Below are positions 35,214-44,133 of a stretch of 64,000 bases of DNA, in pieces; position 1 is the stretch's first letter, and every line of letters begins with the position of its first letter. The translations under genes and the position numbers were made by a program. The notes beneath the pieces are model-generated. The model saw only the letters and a program-made list of their open reading frames with translations, was not told the origin of the DNA and made no database searches. Source of the stretch: CAIYTF01 sp963664845 (GTDB lineage: Bacteria; Bacteroidota; Ignavibacteria; Ignavibacteriales; Ignavibacteriaceae); NCBI GenBank assembly GCA_963664845.1, contig OY761615.1:3968001-4032000 (forward strand), given 5' to 3'.

Positions 35214-35829
35214 CTAGGGCTCTCTCATGTTTTGCGGAGTATATGTCGTAGCGTTATTAAGTACAGTATCTTTGTGGTCAGTTTTGCGCTCCCCGGTAAG
35301 TTCTGCCACCATTATTTCCTCTTCCAGAAGCTCAAATTCAAATCCTTTGGACACGTTAAGTCCAGAATCTTTGAACCAGGCTTTTACTTTTTCCTGCAAC
35401 AGATTCATGCGGGGGATTTCTATGATGTTATTTATATAGGAACTCACTATCGATTTATAAATAATTTCGGCTTCTTTCACTATTTCATCAACAAAAAGGC
35501 TATTTAGTCCAGTTAATTTCTCTCACTAATGGTGAGAGAATTATGTTCTCCCCGTATGTTTCATAAAATTGCTTCATTCTCCATAGGTTTTGAGCGGAAA
35601 ATCCTTTGCCGCCGGCAACATTTGCCGCAAGATAAAACGCCAGGTTCTCTACTACACTTTTACCCCAGTCCTCCCGTTTTATTTTTTCACTTATCTATTT
35701 CCCAATATTCCAGTATAATTCAACGAGAGCGGAATTTACTATTTTCAGCGTTTCACGCCTCGAATGTTCAATTAAATTCCTAATCTCTGAAAAGGATAAT
35801 TCTGTTTTGTTTACAGCGTTGTCTGTCAT
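35214..35829 (-). pseudogene. Broken DUF1016/YhcG-type nuclease N-terminus joined to an unrecognised tail
   Basis: From the ATG at 35829 I read a YhcG/DUF1016-like N-terminal domain: SRRETLKIVNSALVELYWNI, an in-frame TAG at 35695-35697, then SEKIKREDWGKSVVENLA, GKGFSAQNLWRMKQFYETYG and SPLVREINW, followed by a second TAG at 35500-35502. A shift of frame there continues as FVDEIVKEAEIIYKSIVSSY and an open 88-codon stretch to the stop at 35214. That last part contains IIEIPRMN and GFEFELLEEE, faintly like the C-terminal part of type III restriction subunits. With a stop and a shift it cannot make one intact protein; it may be a fusion of two remnants. Confidence 0.75.
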
Positions 35830-35846
35830 AGTAAGTTTAGTATGAT

Positions 35847-36011
35847 TTATTTTACTAATGTTGTCCCGATTACTCTAGGCCGTCGATCCGCTTTGAACCA
35901 TTCGATATCGAAGGTGTAAGCAGGAGCGGAATTATTAGAGGTTTTCCAGCCTTTGGTCATCTTGTCGAAACCCTATCCGCCGTTTTCTTCCAGGCTTGCA
36001 ACACGAAACAG
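35847..36011 (-). pseudogene. C-terminal fragment of an unrecognised protein
   Basis: Reads FRVASLEENGG, an in-frame TAG at 35973-35975, then GFDKMTKGWKTSNNSAPAY and TFDIEWFKADRRPRVIG up to a TAA at 35847. The coding-like composition and sudden start 50 bases past alaS suggest the tail end of a lost gene. I do not recognise the family. Confidence 0.5.
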
Positions 36012-36059
36012 TTATGCAATTATAGGGATAATATACTATCGGTCCCGCCGGGGATTATG

Positions 36060-38645
36060 TCATAAATATTTCGCCAGCACCGCAGGTACCTCCGAAAGTG
36101 CGAAATCGATTTTCGATACATCCTTGGCGCCTGCAGTTGCCAGGTGGGGCTTTCCGCCGCCGCCGCCGTTTAGCAACTTTGCCAAATCGCCAACAATCTT
36201 TCCGGCATTTAATTTTTTCTCTTTGATCAGATCATCGCTCACCACACAGACCAGACCAACTTTACCATCGATCTCTGAAATGAGTACGCCAACTCCGGAT
36301 TTGAGTTTATTGCGAAGTTCATCGCCAAACGATTTTAATTCGTCAACCGAACCTGCTGCCACTTTACCGCTGACATATGCAATCCCATCGACGGATTGAG
36401 GATTCTCAACTATGCCGGTCAGTGCCCCAAGCTTTTCTTTTAATTGGTTCTCCTGAAGTTCTTTCTCAATCTTTTTCTTCTGCTCAAGCAATTCGGAAAG
36501 CTGCAATTGAGAATCTTTTACTTTTTGAATCTGTGCATTCAGGAAGCGTTGTACCCCGGCACCGGTGAGTGCTTCTATTCTGCGCACACCGCTTGAGATA
36601 GAGGATTCGTGTACAATTTTCAACAGCCCAATCTGCGATGAGTTCTGTACGTGGGTTCCGCCGCAGAATTCCATGGAGAAATCGCCAAACTGCACAACAT
36701 TCACGTTGTCGCCGTATTTATCACCAAAGAACATGAGAGCTCCCATTTTCTTTGCTTCTTCAAACGGAATATTCCGGTGATGATAGAGTGGATGGTTCTT
36801 GCGCAACTCTTCATTAACCAGTGTTTCGATGTCTGCCAGTTCAGCATCACTGACCTTTGAAAAGTGTGCAAAATCAAAACGAAGGTGATCCGGATCAACA
36901 GCAGAGCCAGCCTGTTGAACATGTGTTCCAAGTATTTTGCGCAATGCGGCATGCATAAAGTGTGTTGCGGAGTGGTTCCGCATGATATCCCAGCGACGGT
37001 TCCTGTCCACTTCGGCGGTAATAGCCATTCCTGTTTCCAACACTATATCAGAATCGTTTTTCACCACGTGGATGGTAGCATTATTGCTCTTGGTGACGTC
37101 AACCACTTCCAGTTTTTGGTCGCCGGCATAAAGAACTCCCAGATCATCAACCTGGCCGCCTGATTCCACATAAAACGGCGTTTTGTCAAGGATCACAAGA
37201 TCAAGATTGGCATCACGTTTCTTTGCAATGATGTGTGAGTGTGCTGTCAGCTCCTCATAGCCTGTGAACTCGGATTTCAGATCCAGCCCGCCTCCAAAAA
37301 CATCAAGACTGGCAACCTGGACCTGTACGGATGACAACTTGTCCTTTGTTGCTTCACGTGCGCGGGCCCGTTGTTCATTCATGCGCTTGGTAAACTGGGC
37401 TTCATCAATAGTAAGGTTTCGCTCACGTGCCATCACTTCAGTCAAATCGAAAGGGAAGCCGAAGGTGTCGTATAATTTGAAAGCAGCATCACCCGATATA
37501 ACGGTGCTTTCTTCTTTCTGTAAAGTAGAAGCAATCTCTTCAAAAAGCTCAATACCTCTGTCAAGAGTGCGATTGAAACTTTCTTCTTCAGCGCGGATGA
37601 CCTTTTTTACCAGGTCCTGATTTGCCTGAATGGAAGGGAATACACTGCCCAGCGTAAGGATAATTACATCAGCAAGATTATACAGGAAAGGTTCTTTCAG
37701 ATTCAATTTTCTGCCATATCGGGCAGCCCTGCGCAAAATTCTGCGGAGCACATAGCCCCGGCCTTCGTTGCCCGGCACCACACCATCGGCAATAGCAACA
37801 GTAAGCGTACGAATATGGTCTGCAATAACGCGCATCGCTATTTTGTTGTCTTCCTGTTCGTAGGGGATGCCTGATACACGGGAAATTTCGTTGATGATGG
37901 GCATGAATACATCAGTATCATAATTTGATGGTTTGTTCTGCATCACCGCACAGACTCTTTCGAATCCCATACCGGTATCAACGTGTTTAGACGGAAGCTC
38001 GTGCAGTTTGCCTGCGGCATCACGGTTATACTGGATGAATACCAAATTCCAAATTTCAATGCATTCGGGCACACCCGCGTTCACATATTTCGGGTTCTCA
38101 TAATCATCGGTTAGGTTAATATGAATTTCCGAGCAGGGTCCGCATGGCCCAGTCTCGCCCATCTCCCAGAAGTTGTCTTTTTCGTCAAATTTGAGAATGT
38201 GCGCCGGATTGATGTCTGTTTTTGTTTTCCAAAGTTCGAGGGCTTCATCGTCGGTGCGGAACACTGTGGCATAGAGGCGTTCTTTGGGAAGTTTCCAGAC
38301 CTGAGTAAGCAATTCCCATGCCCACTCAATGGCTTCTGCTTTGTAATAGTCACCAAACGACCAGTTCCCGAGCATTTCGAAAAAAGTGTGGTGGTATGTA
38401 TCATGCCCCACTTCTTCAAGATCGTTATGTTTGCCACTCACGCGAATGCATTTTTGTGTATCGGCTGCCCGGGTATAATCTCTTTTCCCTGTGCCGAGAA
38501 AAACATCTTTAAATTGATTCATACCGGCGTTAGTGAACATGAGGGTAGGGTCCTCAAAAAGAACGACCGGGGAACCGGGAATAATTTTGTGCCCTTTGGA
38601 GGCAAAAAAATCCAAAAATTGCTGGCGAATGTCGCTTGAAGTCAT
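36060..38645 (-). CDS. alaS: Alanine--tRNA ligase
   Basis: An 861-residue class II synthetase that charges tRNA-Ala. The catalytic domain (about 1-350) has the class II motifs around SPVVLFEDPTLMFTNAGMNQ, TYHHTFFEMLGNWSFGDYYK and GNEGRGYVLRRILRRAARYG. The editing domain has the zinc ligands in NHSATHFMHAAL (about 558) and CGGTHVQNSSQIG (about 660). The C-terminal oligomerisation domain with a Gly-rich LLNGGGGGKPH follows. Length is near the usual 870. It is transcribed away from the broken-gene island, whose fragments abut its 3' end. Confidence 0.97.
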   Translation of the reverse strand: MTSSDIRQQFLDFFASKGHKIIPGSPVVLFEDPTLMFTNAGMNQFKDVFLGTGKRDYTRAADTQKCIRVSGKHNDLEEVGHDTYHHTFFEMLGNWSFGDYYKAEAIEWAWELLTQVWKLPKERLYATVFRTDDEALELWKTKTDINPAHILKFDEKDNFWEMGETGPCGPCSEIHINLTDDYENPKYVNAGVPECIEIWNLVFIQYNRDAAGKLHELPSKHVDTGMGFERVCAVMQNKPSNYDTDVFMPIINEISRVSGIPYEQEDNKIAMRVIADHIRTLTVAIADGVVPGNEGRGYVLRRILRRAARYGRKLNLKEPFLYNLADVIILTLGSVFPSIQANQDLVKKVIRAEEESFNRTLDRGIELFEEIASTLQKEESTVISGDAAFKLYDTFGFPFDLTEVMARERNLTIDEAQFTKRMNEQRARAREATKDKLSSVQVQVASLDVFGGGLDLKSEFTGYEELTAHSHIIAKKRDANLDLVILDKTPFYVESGGQVDDLGVLYAGDQKLEVVDVTKSNNATIHVVKNDSDIVLETGMAITAEVDRNRRWDIMRNHSATHFMHAALRKILGTHVQQAGSAVDPDHLRFDFAHFSKVSDAELADIETLVNEELRKNHPLYHHRNIPFEEAKKMGALMFFGDKYGDNVNVVQFGDFSMEFCGGTHVQNSSQIGLLKIVHESSISSGVRRIEALTGAGVQRFLNAQIQKVKDSQLQLSELLEQKKKIEKELQENQLKEKLGALTGIVENPQSVDGIAYVSGKVAAGSVDELKSFGDELRNKLKSGVGVLISEIDGKVGLVCVVSDDLIKEKKLNAGKIVGDLAKLLNGGGGGKPHLATAGAKDVSKIDFALSEVPAVLAKYL

Positions 38646-38678
38646 ATAAGGTTGTTTTTGTAATGTTTATAAATAATA

Positions 38679-38704
38679 AGCCGGAAATTAACAAAAATCC
38701 GGCT
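38679..38704 (-). terminator. Probable terminator after pepF
   Basis: A 7-bp stem (AGCCGGA / TCCGGCT) with a 12-base loop followed on the minus strand by TATTATTTAT. It lies 33 bases past the pepF stop, just before alaS. The T-run is imperfect. Confidence 0.5.
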
Positions 38705-38737
38705 GTTTTGCGATTGGTTTTTCAATAGAGCGAAAAA

Positions 38738-40606
38738 CTATAATAGTGCCTCTATCTGGTCAAGCACCGCGTTCATTCTGCGTGCAACTGCCAGTGTTGG
38801 CTCCGGCGTCAGCATATCAACCCCGGCTTTTTTCAGCAGGGAAAGCGGGTAGTCCGATCTGCCGGCTTTAAGAAAATTGATGTAGCCGTTCACGGCGGGT
38901 TGACCCTCGCTTTTCACTTTTGCAGCAAGCGCTTCCGACGCGGCAAACCCCGTGGCATATTGAAAGACGTAAAAATAGTAGTAAAAATGAGGAACGCGAG
39001 CCCATGTATAATGTTCTTCCGGATCAATGGTCATGTCCGTTCCCATATATTTTGCATAGATGCCTGAATAAAGCTCTTTAAGCGTATCCGCAGTCAATGG
39101 GCTTCCGCTTTCAATAGCCCTATAGGCCTGCAGTTCAAATTCAGCGAACATGGTCTGCCGGTAGAATGTTGCCGTTATATTATTCAGATAACGTTCCAAC
39201 AGGGAAAGTTTTTCCTCCCGCGTTTCTGCGTTTTCGAGAAGGTATTCAAAAAGCAGAGCCTCGTTAAAGGTGGATGCAATCTCAGCAAGGAAGATGGAAT
39301 AATCAGCATATACGAATGGCTGCGATTCGCCGGTGAGGAACGAATGCATGTTGTGTCCCATCTCGTGCGCGAGGGTGAATACATCATTAAGCAGTCCGTT
39401 CCAATTCAGCAATACGTAGGGATGAACACCGTACGTGGTCCCCGAAGAATATGCACCACTGCGCTTTCCCTCTGTTTCGTACACATCAATCCACCGGTTT
39501 CCAAATGCATCCTGCAAAGTAGCAAGATAGTCCGGCCCCATGATCTTAAGTGAACTGGTTACTATTCCTGTAGCTTCCTCATATCCATAAATTCGTTCGT
39601 TCGAAGTTTCAAACAGGCTCACATATACATCGTAGGGGTGGAATTCAGGAATGTTCAATATCTTTTTCTTCAGTGCTATCCACCTGTGCAGTGGCTGCAG
39701 GTTCTGAGACACCATTTCGATCAGCGTTTCATAAACTCTTACAGGGATGTTGTTGGCATTTAGTGATGCTTCAAGTGCGTTTTCATATTTACGGGCTTTT
39801 GAGAAGAACAGTTTTGCTTTCAGATTGGCATTAAACAGGTTTGCGAGGGTATTTGCATAAGAAATATAGGGTCTATAATATGCTTTGAACGCCTCTTTCC
39901 GGTAATCGCGGTTCATGGAATAGAGTGCAGCCTGAAAGCGCCCATGGGAGAGTTTTACTTCATTGCCTTCTTCATCGATTATTGAGGGGAACTCGAAATC
40001 CGCATTGGTAAATACCGAAAACGTGTCATACGGGAATCCTGCTATGTCTCCGGCAGAAGCCAGCAATTCTTCCTGTTCCGTGCTCAACATGTGCTTTTTT
40101 ACGCGGAGCAGGTCATCAAAAAAATGTTTATATATCTGCAACTCTGCCTTGGTTGCATAGAATTGGTGCAATTTATTTTCGTCAATTGCCAGCAGCTCGG
40201 GTCTCATAAATGCTGACCCGGATGAAACGCGGGTATAGAGGCTCTTGATTCGGTTATCCATGCCGAGGTATTTGGTAACCCGCATATCCTTATCCTTGGC
40301 AAGCATTGCATAAAGATAGAGCCGCTCCAGTTTTATTGAGATCTCTTCATCAAACCGGAGAGCAGCAAACAGCAGATCGGCCGAATCACTCAATTTCCCC
40401 CGAAAACCCTGCAATTGTATGTGGTTCTGTTCAACAAACGAAAAATCCTCTTCCCAGAGTTCTTCTGTGGAATAAATATCAGACAGGTCCCAAGTATGTT
40501 TAAGATCAATTTGCTCCCGGTTTTGCAATCCAGCGGATTCAACAGCGTATGTAATAAAATATTTGTTATAGTCGAAAGAAAGCGTTTTTTGTGAGAGAAC
40601 CATCAT
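38738..40606 (-). CDS. pepF: Oligoendopeptidase F (M3B family)
   Basis: A 622-residue cytosolic zinc metallopeptidase that cleaves short peptides. The N-terminal segment LKHTWDLSDIYSTEELWEED (about 34-53) is typical. The catalytic site is FTLAHEMGHNMHSFLTGE (HExxH, about 407), with the third zinc ligand Glu in FLAEIASTFNEALL about 25-30 residues later. AAAGGA lies just before two adjacent ATGs. It is a single-gene unit. Confidence 0.94.
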   Translation of the reverse strand: MMVLSQKTLSFDYNKYFITYAVESAGLQNREQIDLKHTWDLSDIYSTEELWEEDFSFVEQNHIQLQGFRGKLSDSADLLFAALRFDEEISIKLERLYLYAMLAKDKDMRVTKYLGMDNRIKSLYTRVSSGSAFMRPELLAIDENKLHQFYATKAELQIYKHFFDDLLRVKKHMLSTEQEELLASAGDIAGFPYDTFSVFTNADFEFPSIIDEEGNEVKLSHGRFQAALYSMNRDYRKEAFKAYYRPYISYANTLANLFNANLKAKLFFSKARKYENALEASLNANNIPVRVYETLIEMVSQNLQPLHRWIALKKKILNIPEFHPYDVYVSLFETSNERIYGYEEATGIVTSSLKIMGPDYLATLQDAFGNRWIDVYETEGKRSGAYSSGTTYGVHPYVLLNWNGLLNDVFTLAHEMGHNMHSFLTGESQPFVYADYSIFLAEIASTFNEALLFEYLLENAETREEKLSLLERYLNNITATFYRQTMFAEFELQAYRAIESGSPLTADTLKELYSGIYAKYMGTDMTIDPEEHYTWARVPHFYYYFYVFQYATGFAASEALAAKVKSEGQPAVNGYINFLKAGRSDYPLSLLKKAGVDMLTPEPTLAVARRMNAVLDQIEALL

Positions 40607-40817
40607 TTTCCTTTTTGTTTTTCGTAAAGATACATGGTTTTTAAGAGAAATGGACTGTGAAAATAGTGGTATTTTATGTTCCTGTTAGTTATGTGTTAAT
40701 TTGTAATGCAAACGACCTAATTTGTGTTTCGGGAATGTCCTCATTTTAGTACTTTCATGTCCTGTAAATTAGTCGCATTTATCCCTTCCCCATGCAAATA
40801 GATTGAAAAAAATTATT

Positions 40818-40825
40818 TAATTTTG
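40818..40825 (+). promoter_or_regulatory. Bacteroidota-type -7 box (TAATTTTG)
   Basis: TAATTTTG matches TAnnTTTG and lies 45 bases before the ATG of the outer-membrane protein gene at 40871, within a very AT-rich upstream region. Confidence 0.45.
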
Positions 40826-40870
40826 GCATGGAGATTGAATATACTATAAAAATACTGAAAGGCTCTTCCA

Positions 40871-41494
40871 ATGAAAATACGGTTCACTCTGGTTATTATA
40901 TTGTTTGTATTCGTCGCCATGTCGTATGCTCAAAACCGTGCTACCATTATCAAGCTTGGTTATTTTAGTCCCGGCGTGACTGACGGTGGTTTTATTGTCG
41001 GAGCTCAGTGGATGCGGGAGATTGATGAAAATCTTGATATGGGTGTTTCTCTTGATTGGTTCAATAAAAACTTCACCGATCAGCGGCTTGTTGCCGAGTT
41101 TAATAAATACGACGCGTATGGCACCACCAACGAGTTGCGGGCAAAAACCAATCTGAATTCGTTTCCCCTTATGTATACCATGAACATAAATTTCCCACTC
41201 GAGCGGGGGGTGAATCTATATGCAACAGGCTCACTTGGGCTTGATCTCCTGATAATTAACTACCGGAATTATCAGAACCCGGTAAATGATGAGCTTAAAG
41301 GAGCCGTTGGTTTCAGTTGGCAGATCGGCGCAGGAATTGTATATCGTCTGGGCAGAAGATCGGATTTGATGGGCGAAATAAGCTATCATAATGCGGAACC
41401 CAGTTGGCAATACACGGTGGATAACCATGTGTTTGAACGTTCGTATGATATGTCCGGTATAATGATCAGAGCCGGAATAAAGTTCTATTATTAG
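40871..41494 (+). CDS. Outer membrane beta-barrel protein
   Basis: A 207-residue exported protein. The signal peptide is MKIRFTLVIILFVFVAMSYA with cleavage before Q. The rest alternates polar and hydrophobic residues in short strands (for example FIVGAQWMREIDENLDMGVS, ATGSLGLDLLII, WQIGAGIVYRL) and ends in an aromatic residue (IRAGIKFYY), as expected for a small eight- or ten-strand barrel. No family name can be given. It converges on the RsbW-like gene with a six-base gap. Confidence 0.8.
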   Translation: MKIRFTLVIILFVFVAMSYAQNRATIIKLGYFSPGVTDGGFIVGAQWMREIDENLDMGVSLDWFNKNFTDQRLVAEFNKYDAYGTTNELRAKTNLNSFPLMYTMNINFPLERGVNLYATGSLGLDLLIINYRNYQNPVNDELKGAVGFSWQIGAGIVYRLGRRSDLMGEISYHNAEPSWQYTVDNHVFERSYDMSGIMIRAGIKFYY

Positions 41495-41500
41495 GCTTTT

Positions 41501-41914
41501 CTAGCGGAGGGAGATAACGAGAATAGTCTCAGTTCCTTCGGGAGTAATGTTATATTTTAGTTCGGTTGCGTGATAGCGCATCAGATAGAGCCCTCGTCCG
41601 GAGTCCTTTAACAGGTTTTCAGGTTCAGTGGGGTCAGGAATTTGAGATGGATCAAAACCTGTCCCCTGATCCTTGACTCTAATGGTCAGTTCTTCCTCAT
41701 CCAGATCAGCCTCAATAGTCACTTTTTTCTCGGCATTCTTTTTATTCCCGTGTATCATAGCATTAGTTGTTGCTTCGGTTACTGCGAGCAAGATGCCTGG
41801 CAAACGCTGGGGGTCTATCCCGGCTTCCAGAGCAAGAGTGTCTATTAAGTCCTCAACCTTTGAAAGGTGTTTGGGCTCACTGAATATTTCGAGTTTGTAG
41901 TGTTTTATTTCCAA
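41501..41914 (-). CDS. RsbW-like ATP-binding protein (serine-protein kinase/anti-sigma type)
   Basis: A 137-residue HATPase_c_2 protein. LLAVTEATTNAMIHGNKKNA (about 43-62) carries the N-box, IRVKDQGTGFDPSQIPDP (about 77-94) the G1 box, and DSGRGLYLMRYHATELKY (about 103-120) the G2 box. In other bacteria such proteins phosphorylate STAS-domain anti-anti-sigma factors or bind sigma factors. No STAS protein, PP2C phosphatase or sigma factor is in the window. TTG start with a weak GAG ahead. Confidence 0.9.
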   Translation of the reverse strand: MEIKHYKLEIFSEPKHLSKVEDLIDTLALEAGIDPQRLPGILLAVTEATTNAMIHGNKKNAEKKVTIEADLDEEELTIRVKDQGTGFDPSQIPDPTEPENLLKDSGRGLYLMRYHATELKYNITPEGTETILVISLR

Positions 41915-41963
41915 GTCTCAAAAATTGTTTAATTGAAAATAAGAAAAAAAGGAAAATGAGCAA

Positions 41964-43859
41964 TCATAAATTAATAATACAATTAATTTGAAAGGTAGAT
42001 TGTCTCATTGCGGGTTCGTTTAGTCTGGTTATAAATTCATACCATCCGCTGAGCCTGAATTGGAGATATTCCTTCATTTTCGCCGTAATTTCAACAGAAG
42101 GGCCTATGCTTTTATAGGAATAATCCTGTGTTTTCACGCGAACAGCATAGGTGAAGCCCTTTACGGTAAAATAGCGCATCCCGATTGCGTAACTGACACT
42201 ATGCCACGAAGTAACCAATTGCAGATGCAGGAATTGTTCGTGATTCTCTCTGAGGGGTGCCATCGTGAATTTTTTCCAGTTCATTGAGCCTTGTTCAGAG
42301 ATTTTCAGGTAACCGGTTCCTTTGAAAAGGAGCTTTCTGCCCAGCACCAACAGGAGGGAGTCATTAGCAAGCATTTGACGGAAAGAAAAGCTGCGAAGGC
42401 TTTGGTTGATATCCTCATAATCGTAAATTGTATAGTTTGAAAGAATATCGATAGTGGAATGATTGGTGAAGTCATCAAACTGGAGGTCGGTTGCAGCCTG
42501 AAACCTGAGTATTTTGTTCTCATCATTGTTTGAACTGCGTGCGGAATGAATGTATACCAGATGATGCAGAGTGCCCTCAAGCATAGCGCCGACCGAAAAA
42601 AACGGAAACAATTGCTTTACATAATTGACACGGACTATGGACAGCAATTCGTCCCGGTCATCATAATTCATATCGCTGGGCGTATCGTATTGCAATTTTG
42701 AATGGGACCCAATAATGGACAACTGATCTGATTTGGAGAGTTGCAGTTGCGTAGCCCATGAAAGAGATATACGTTTTGAAGTGTTATTCATCAATTCTTC
42801 TGTTTGCAGAAGCTGGTTATAGGTTAATTCCGGTATGTTTGCTCTTCTGGGGATGACCCTGCGTTCATCCCGTTCCTGGAAAAGAATTTTAAACCGTGAA
42901 TCAACAACACTTGTCCGGTAGCTAAAATCCGCCTGTGTTTCAATGCGAAATTCGTTTATTTGATTTGGAACGACGGATGAACTGTAAGCCTGAGGCATAT
43001 AAAAATAATTCTTGTCGATTTGCCTGCTGATATAGGCTGCATAGAGCCCGGCACTGAGTTCAGGAGAAAAGTTCACATTCGCCAGCCGGTTTTCAATTCC
43101 ATAGTTCAGTTCAGAGCGCTGTTGAATGTTCCTGACAACCCCCATTTCCCTGTTCGTGATGGAATCGGAAAGGACATAAAAATCGTTTCTTTGGCGTTCA
43201 ATAAAGAAATGAAATTCATTTTTCAGTGAGAGGGCCTCAGGTGTTTCAAGCACCAAAGAGAAATGGTTTGCCTGGTTTCTTCTTGGCGAAATTGCTTCCT
43301 CCTTTACTTTTAATTCTGCAGACGCAACCATGTCGAAAACAGGTTGTTTCCTAATGTTACTCTCAAGTTCCAGCATAGAACCTTTATCAGTCACCTCAAT
43401 CTGACTGTTTCTAACCCATCCGCCGGATAGAGCAATATAGGCAGAATCATTAAATGCATATTTCGAAAACAATTCGGTTGAAGAGCGATTAGTCGAATTA
43501 ATTGCAATGTTTCTAGAATCCTTAAAGTTTAGGTAGTCGGTCAAAACCCCCATCGAGATATGTTGATTGGCTGTATAGTTTGCACCAAAGCGGAACTTAT
43601 GTGTTTCGCGGTTGTTCTGGTCAGCGGAACGAATGGTGGATGTAGCAAAGTTGTCCAGTAAAAAGGCCTGAAATCCAAAAGCACGCTGTGCGAAGGACAT
43701 ATCGTTTTGGAAATTATATGCTGTGTTCTGCTTATCAAAATTGTATGAAATACGATTTGGGATATTGGTCATCGAATAAAAGAAAGCAGTGTCCTGGGCG
43801 CTCTGCGCCCTTAGCAAGCCGGCAAGGCACAACGCGACACAGACAGTAACCCGCTTCAT
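41964..43859 (-). CDS. Large putative outer-membrane barrel protein
   Basis: A 631-residue exported protein: signal peptide MKRVTVCVALCLAGLLRA, then a long series of alternating beta strands (for example FRFGANYTANQHISMGVLTD, YGIENRLANVNFSPELSAGL, ISLSWATQLQLSKSDQLSII). The pattern and absence of other domains suggest a large outer-membrane beta-barrel of the kind found in Bacteroidota; no family is recognised. The start has no clear Shine-Dalgarno site but lies one base after the stop of a short frame (43861-44106). Confidence 0.7.
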   Translation of the reverse strand: MKRVTVCVALCLAGLLRAQSAQDTAFFYSMTNIPNRISYNFDKQNTAYNFQNDMSFAQRAFGFQAFLLDNFATSTIRSADQNNRETHKFRFGANYTANQHISMGVLTDYLNFKDSRNIAINSTNRSSTELFSKYAFNDSAYIALSGGWVRNSQIEVTDKGSMLELESNIRKQPVFDMVASAELKVKEEAISPRRNQANHFSLVLETPEALSLKNEFHFFIERQRNDFYVLSDSITNREMGVVRNIQQRSELNYGIENRLANVNFSPELSAGLYAAYISRQIDKNYFYMPQAYSSSVVPNQINEFRIETQADFSYRTSVVDSRFKILFQERDERRVIPRRANIPELTYNQLLQTEELMNNTSKRISLSWATQLQLSKSDQLSIIGSHSKLQYDTPSDMNYDDRDELLSIVRVNYVKQLFPFFSVGAMLEGTLHHLVYIHSARSSNNDENKILRFQAATDLQFDDFTNHSTIDILSNYTIYDYEDINQSLRSFSFRQMLANDSLLLVLGRKLLFKGTGYLKISEQGSMNWKKFTMAPLRENHEQFLHLQLVTSWHSVSYAIGMRYFTVKGFTYAVRVKTQDYSYKSIGPSVEITAKMKEYLQFRLSGWYEFITRLNEPAMRQSTFQINCIINL

Positions 43860-43860
43860 T

Positions 43861-44106
43861 TCAGCAGACTATAGATATCGGATGTTTCTGGATACCTGCC
43901 GGGGATGGCTTATGCTGTCCCTGCTGTTTGCCCGGGATTGTTCTTCCTCCGGTGTGGGGCAAAATCTTCTCGTTAAACACCGGAACCAGTTCAAGGTTCA
44001 TTGTTCCGGCTTTCACAGGCAGCATAGAACTCATATTTATACCCGTGAAAACCGGATGGATTTGATACAACCAAAGGCGGTTTGTCCTGAGTGTAAACCA
44101 CTGCAT
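43861..44106 (-). CDS. Short frame before the barrel gene, doubtful
   Basis: An 81-codon frame whose TGA ends one base before the ATG of the barrel gene (TGA-A-ATG), an arrangement that would allow translational coupling. The product has no motif I recognise and is rich in Pro, Lys and Gly at its end. It fills the 274-base gap after the beta-CASP gene. I keep it only because of the coupling geometry. Confidence 0.3.
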   Translation of the reverse strand: MQWFTLRTNRLWLYQIHPVFTGINMSSMLPVKAGTMNLELVPVFNEKILPHTGGRTIPGKQQGQHKPSPAGIQKHPISIVC

Positions 44107-44133
44107 GTTGCTGAACTTTTCTTTTGTTTTATG

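Noticed and set aside
35214..35480. Independent 88-residue gene
   Set aside because: It reads on directly from the broken DUF1016/YhcG frame after a shift and has no start signal of its own, so I treat it as part of the pseudogene.
33016..35829. A type I/III restriction-modification operon
   Set aside because: Only a possible nuclease core and broken pieces are present. No methyltransferase motifs (such as NPPY or DPPY) were found in this stretch.
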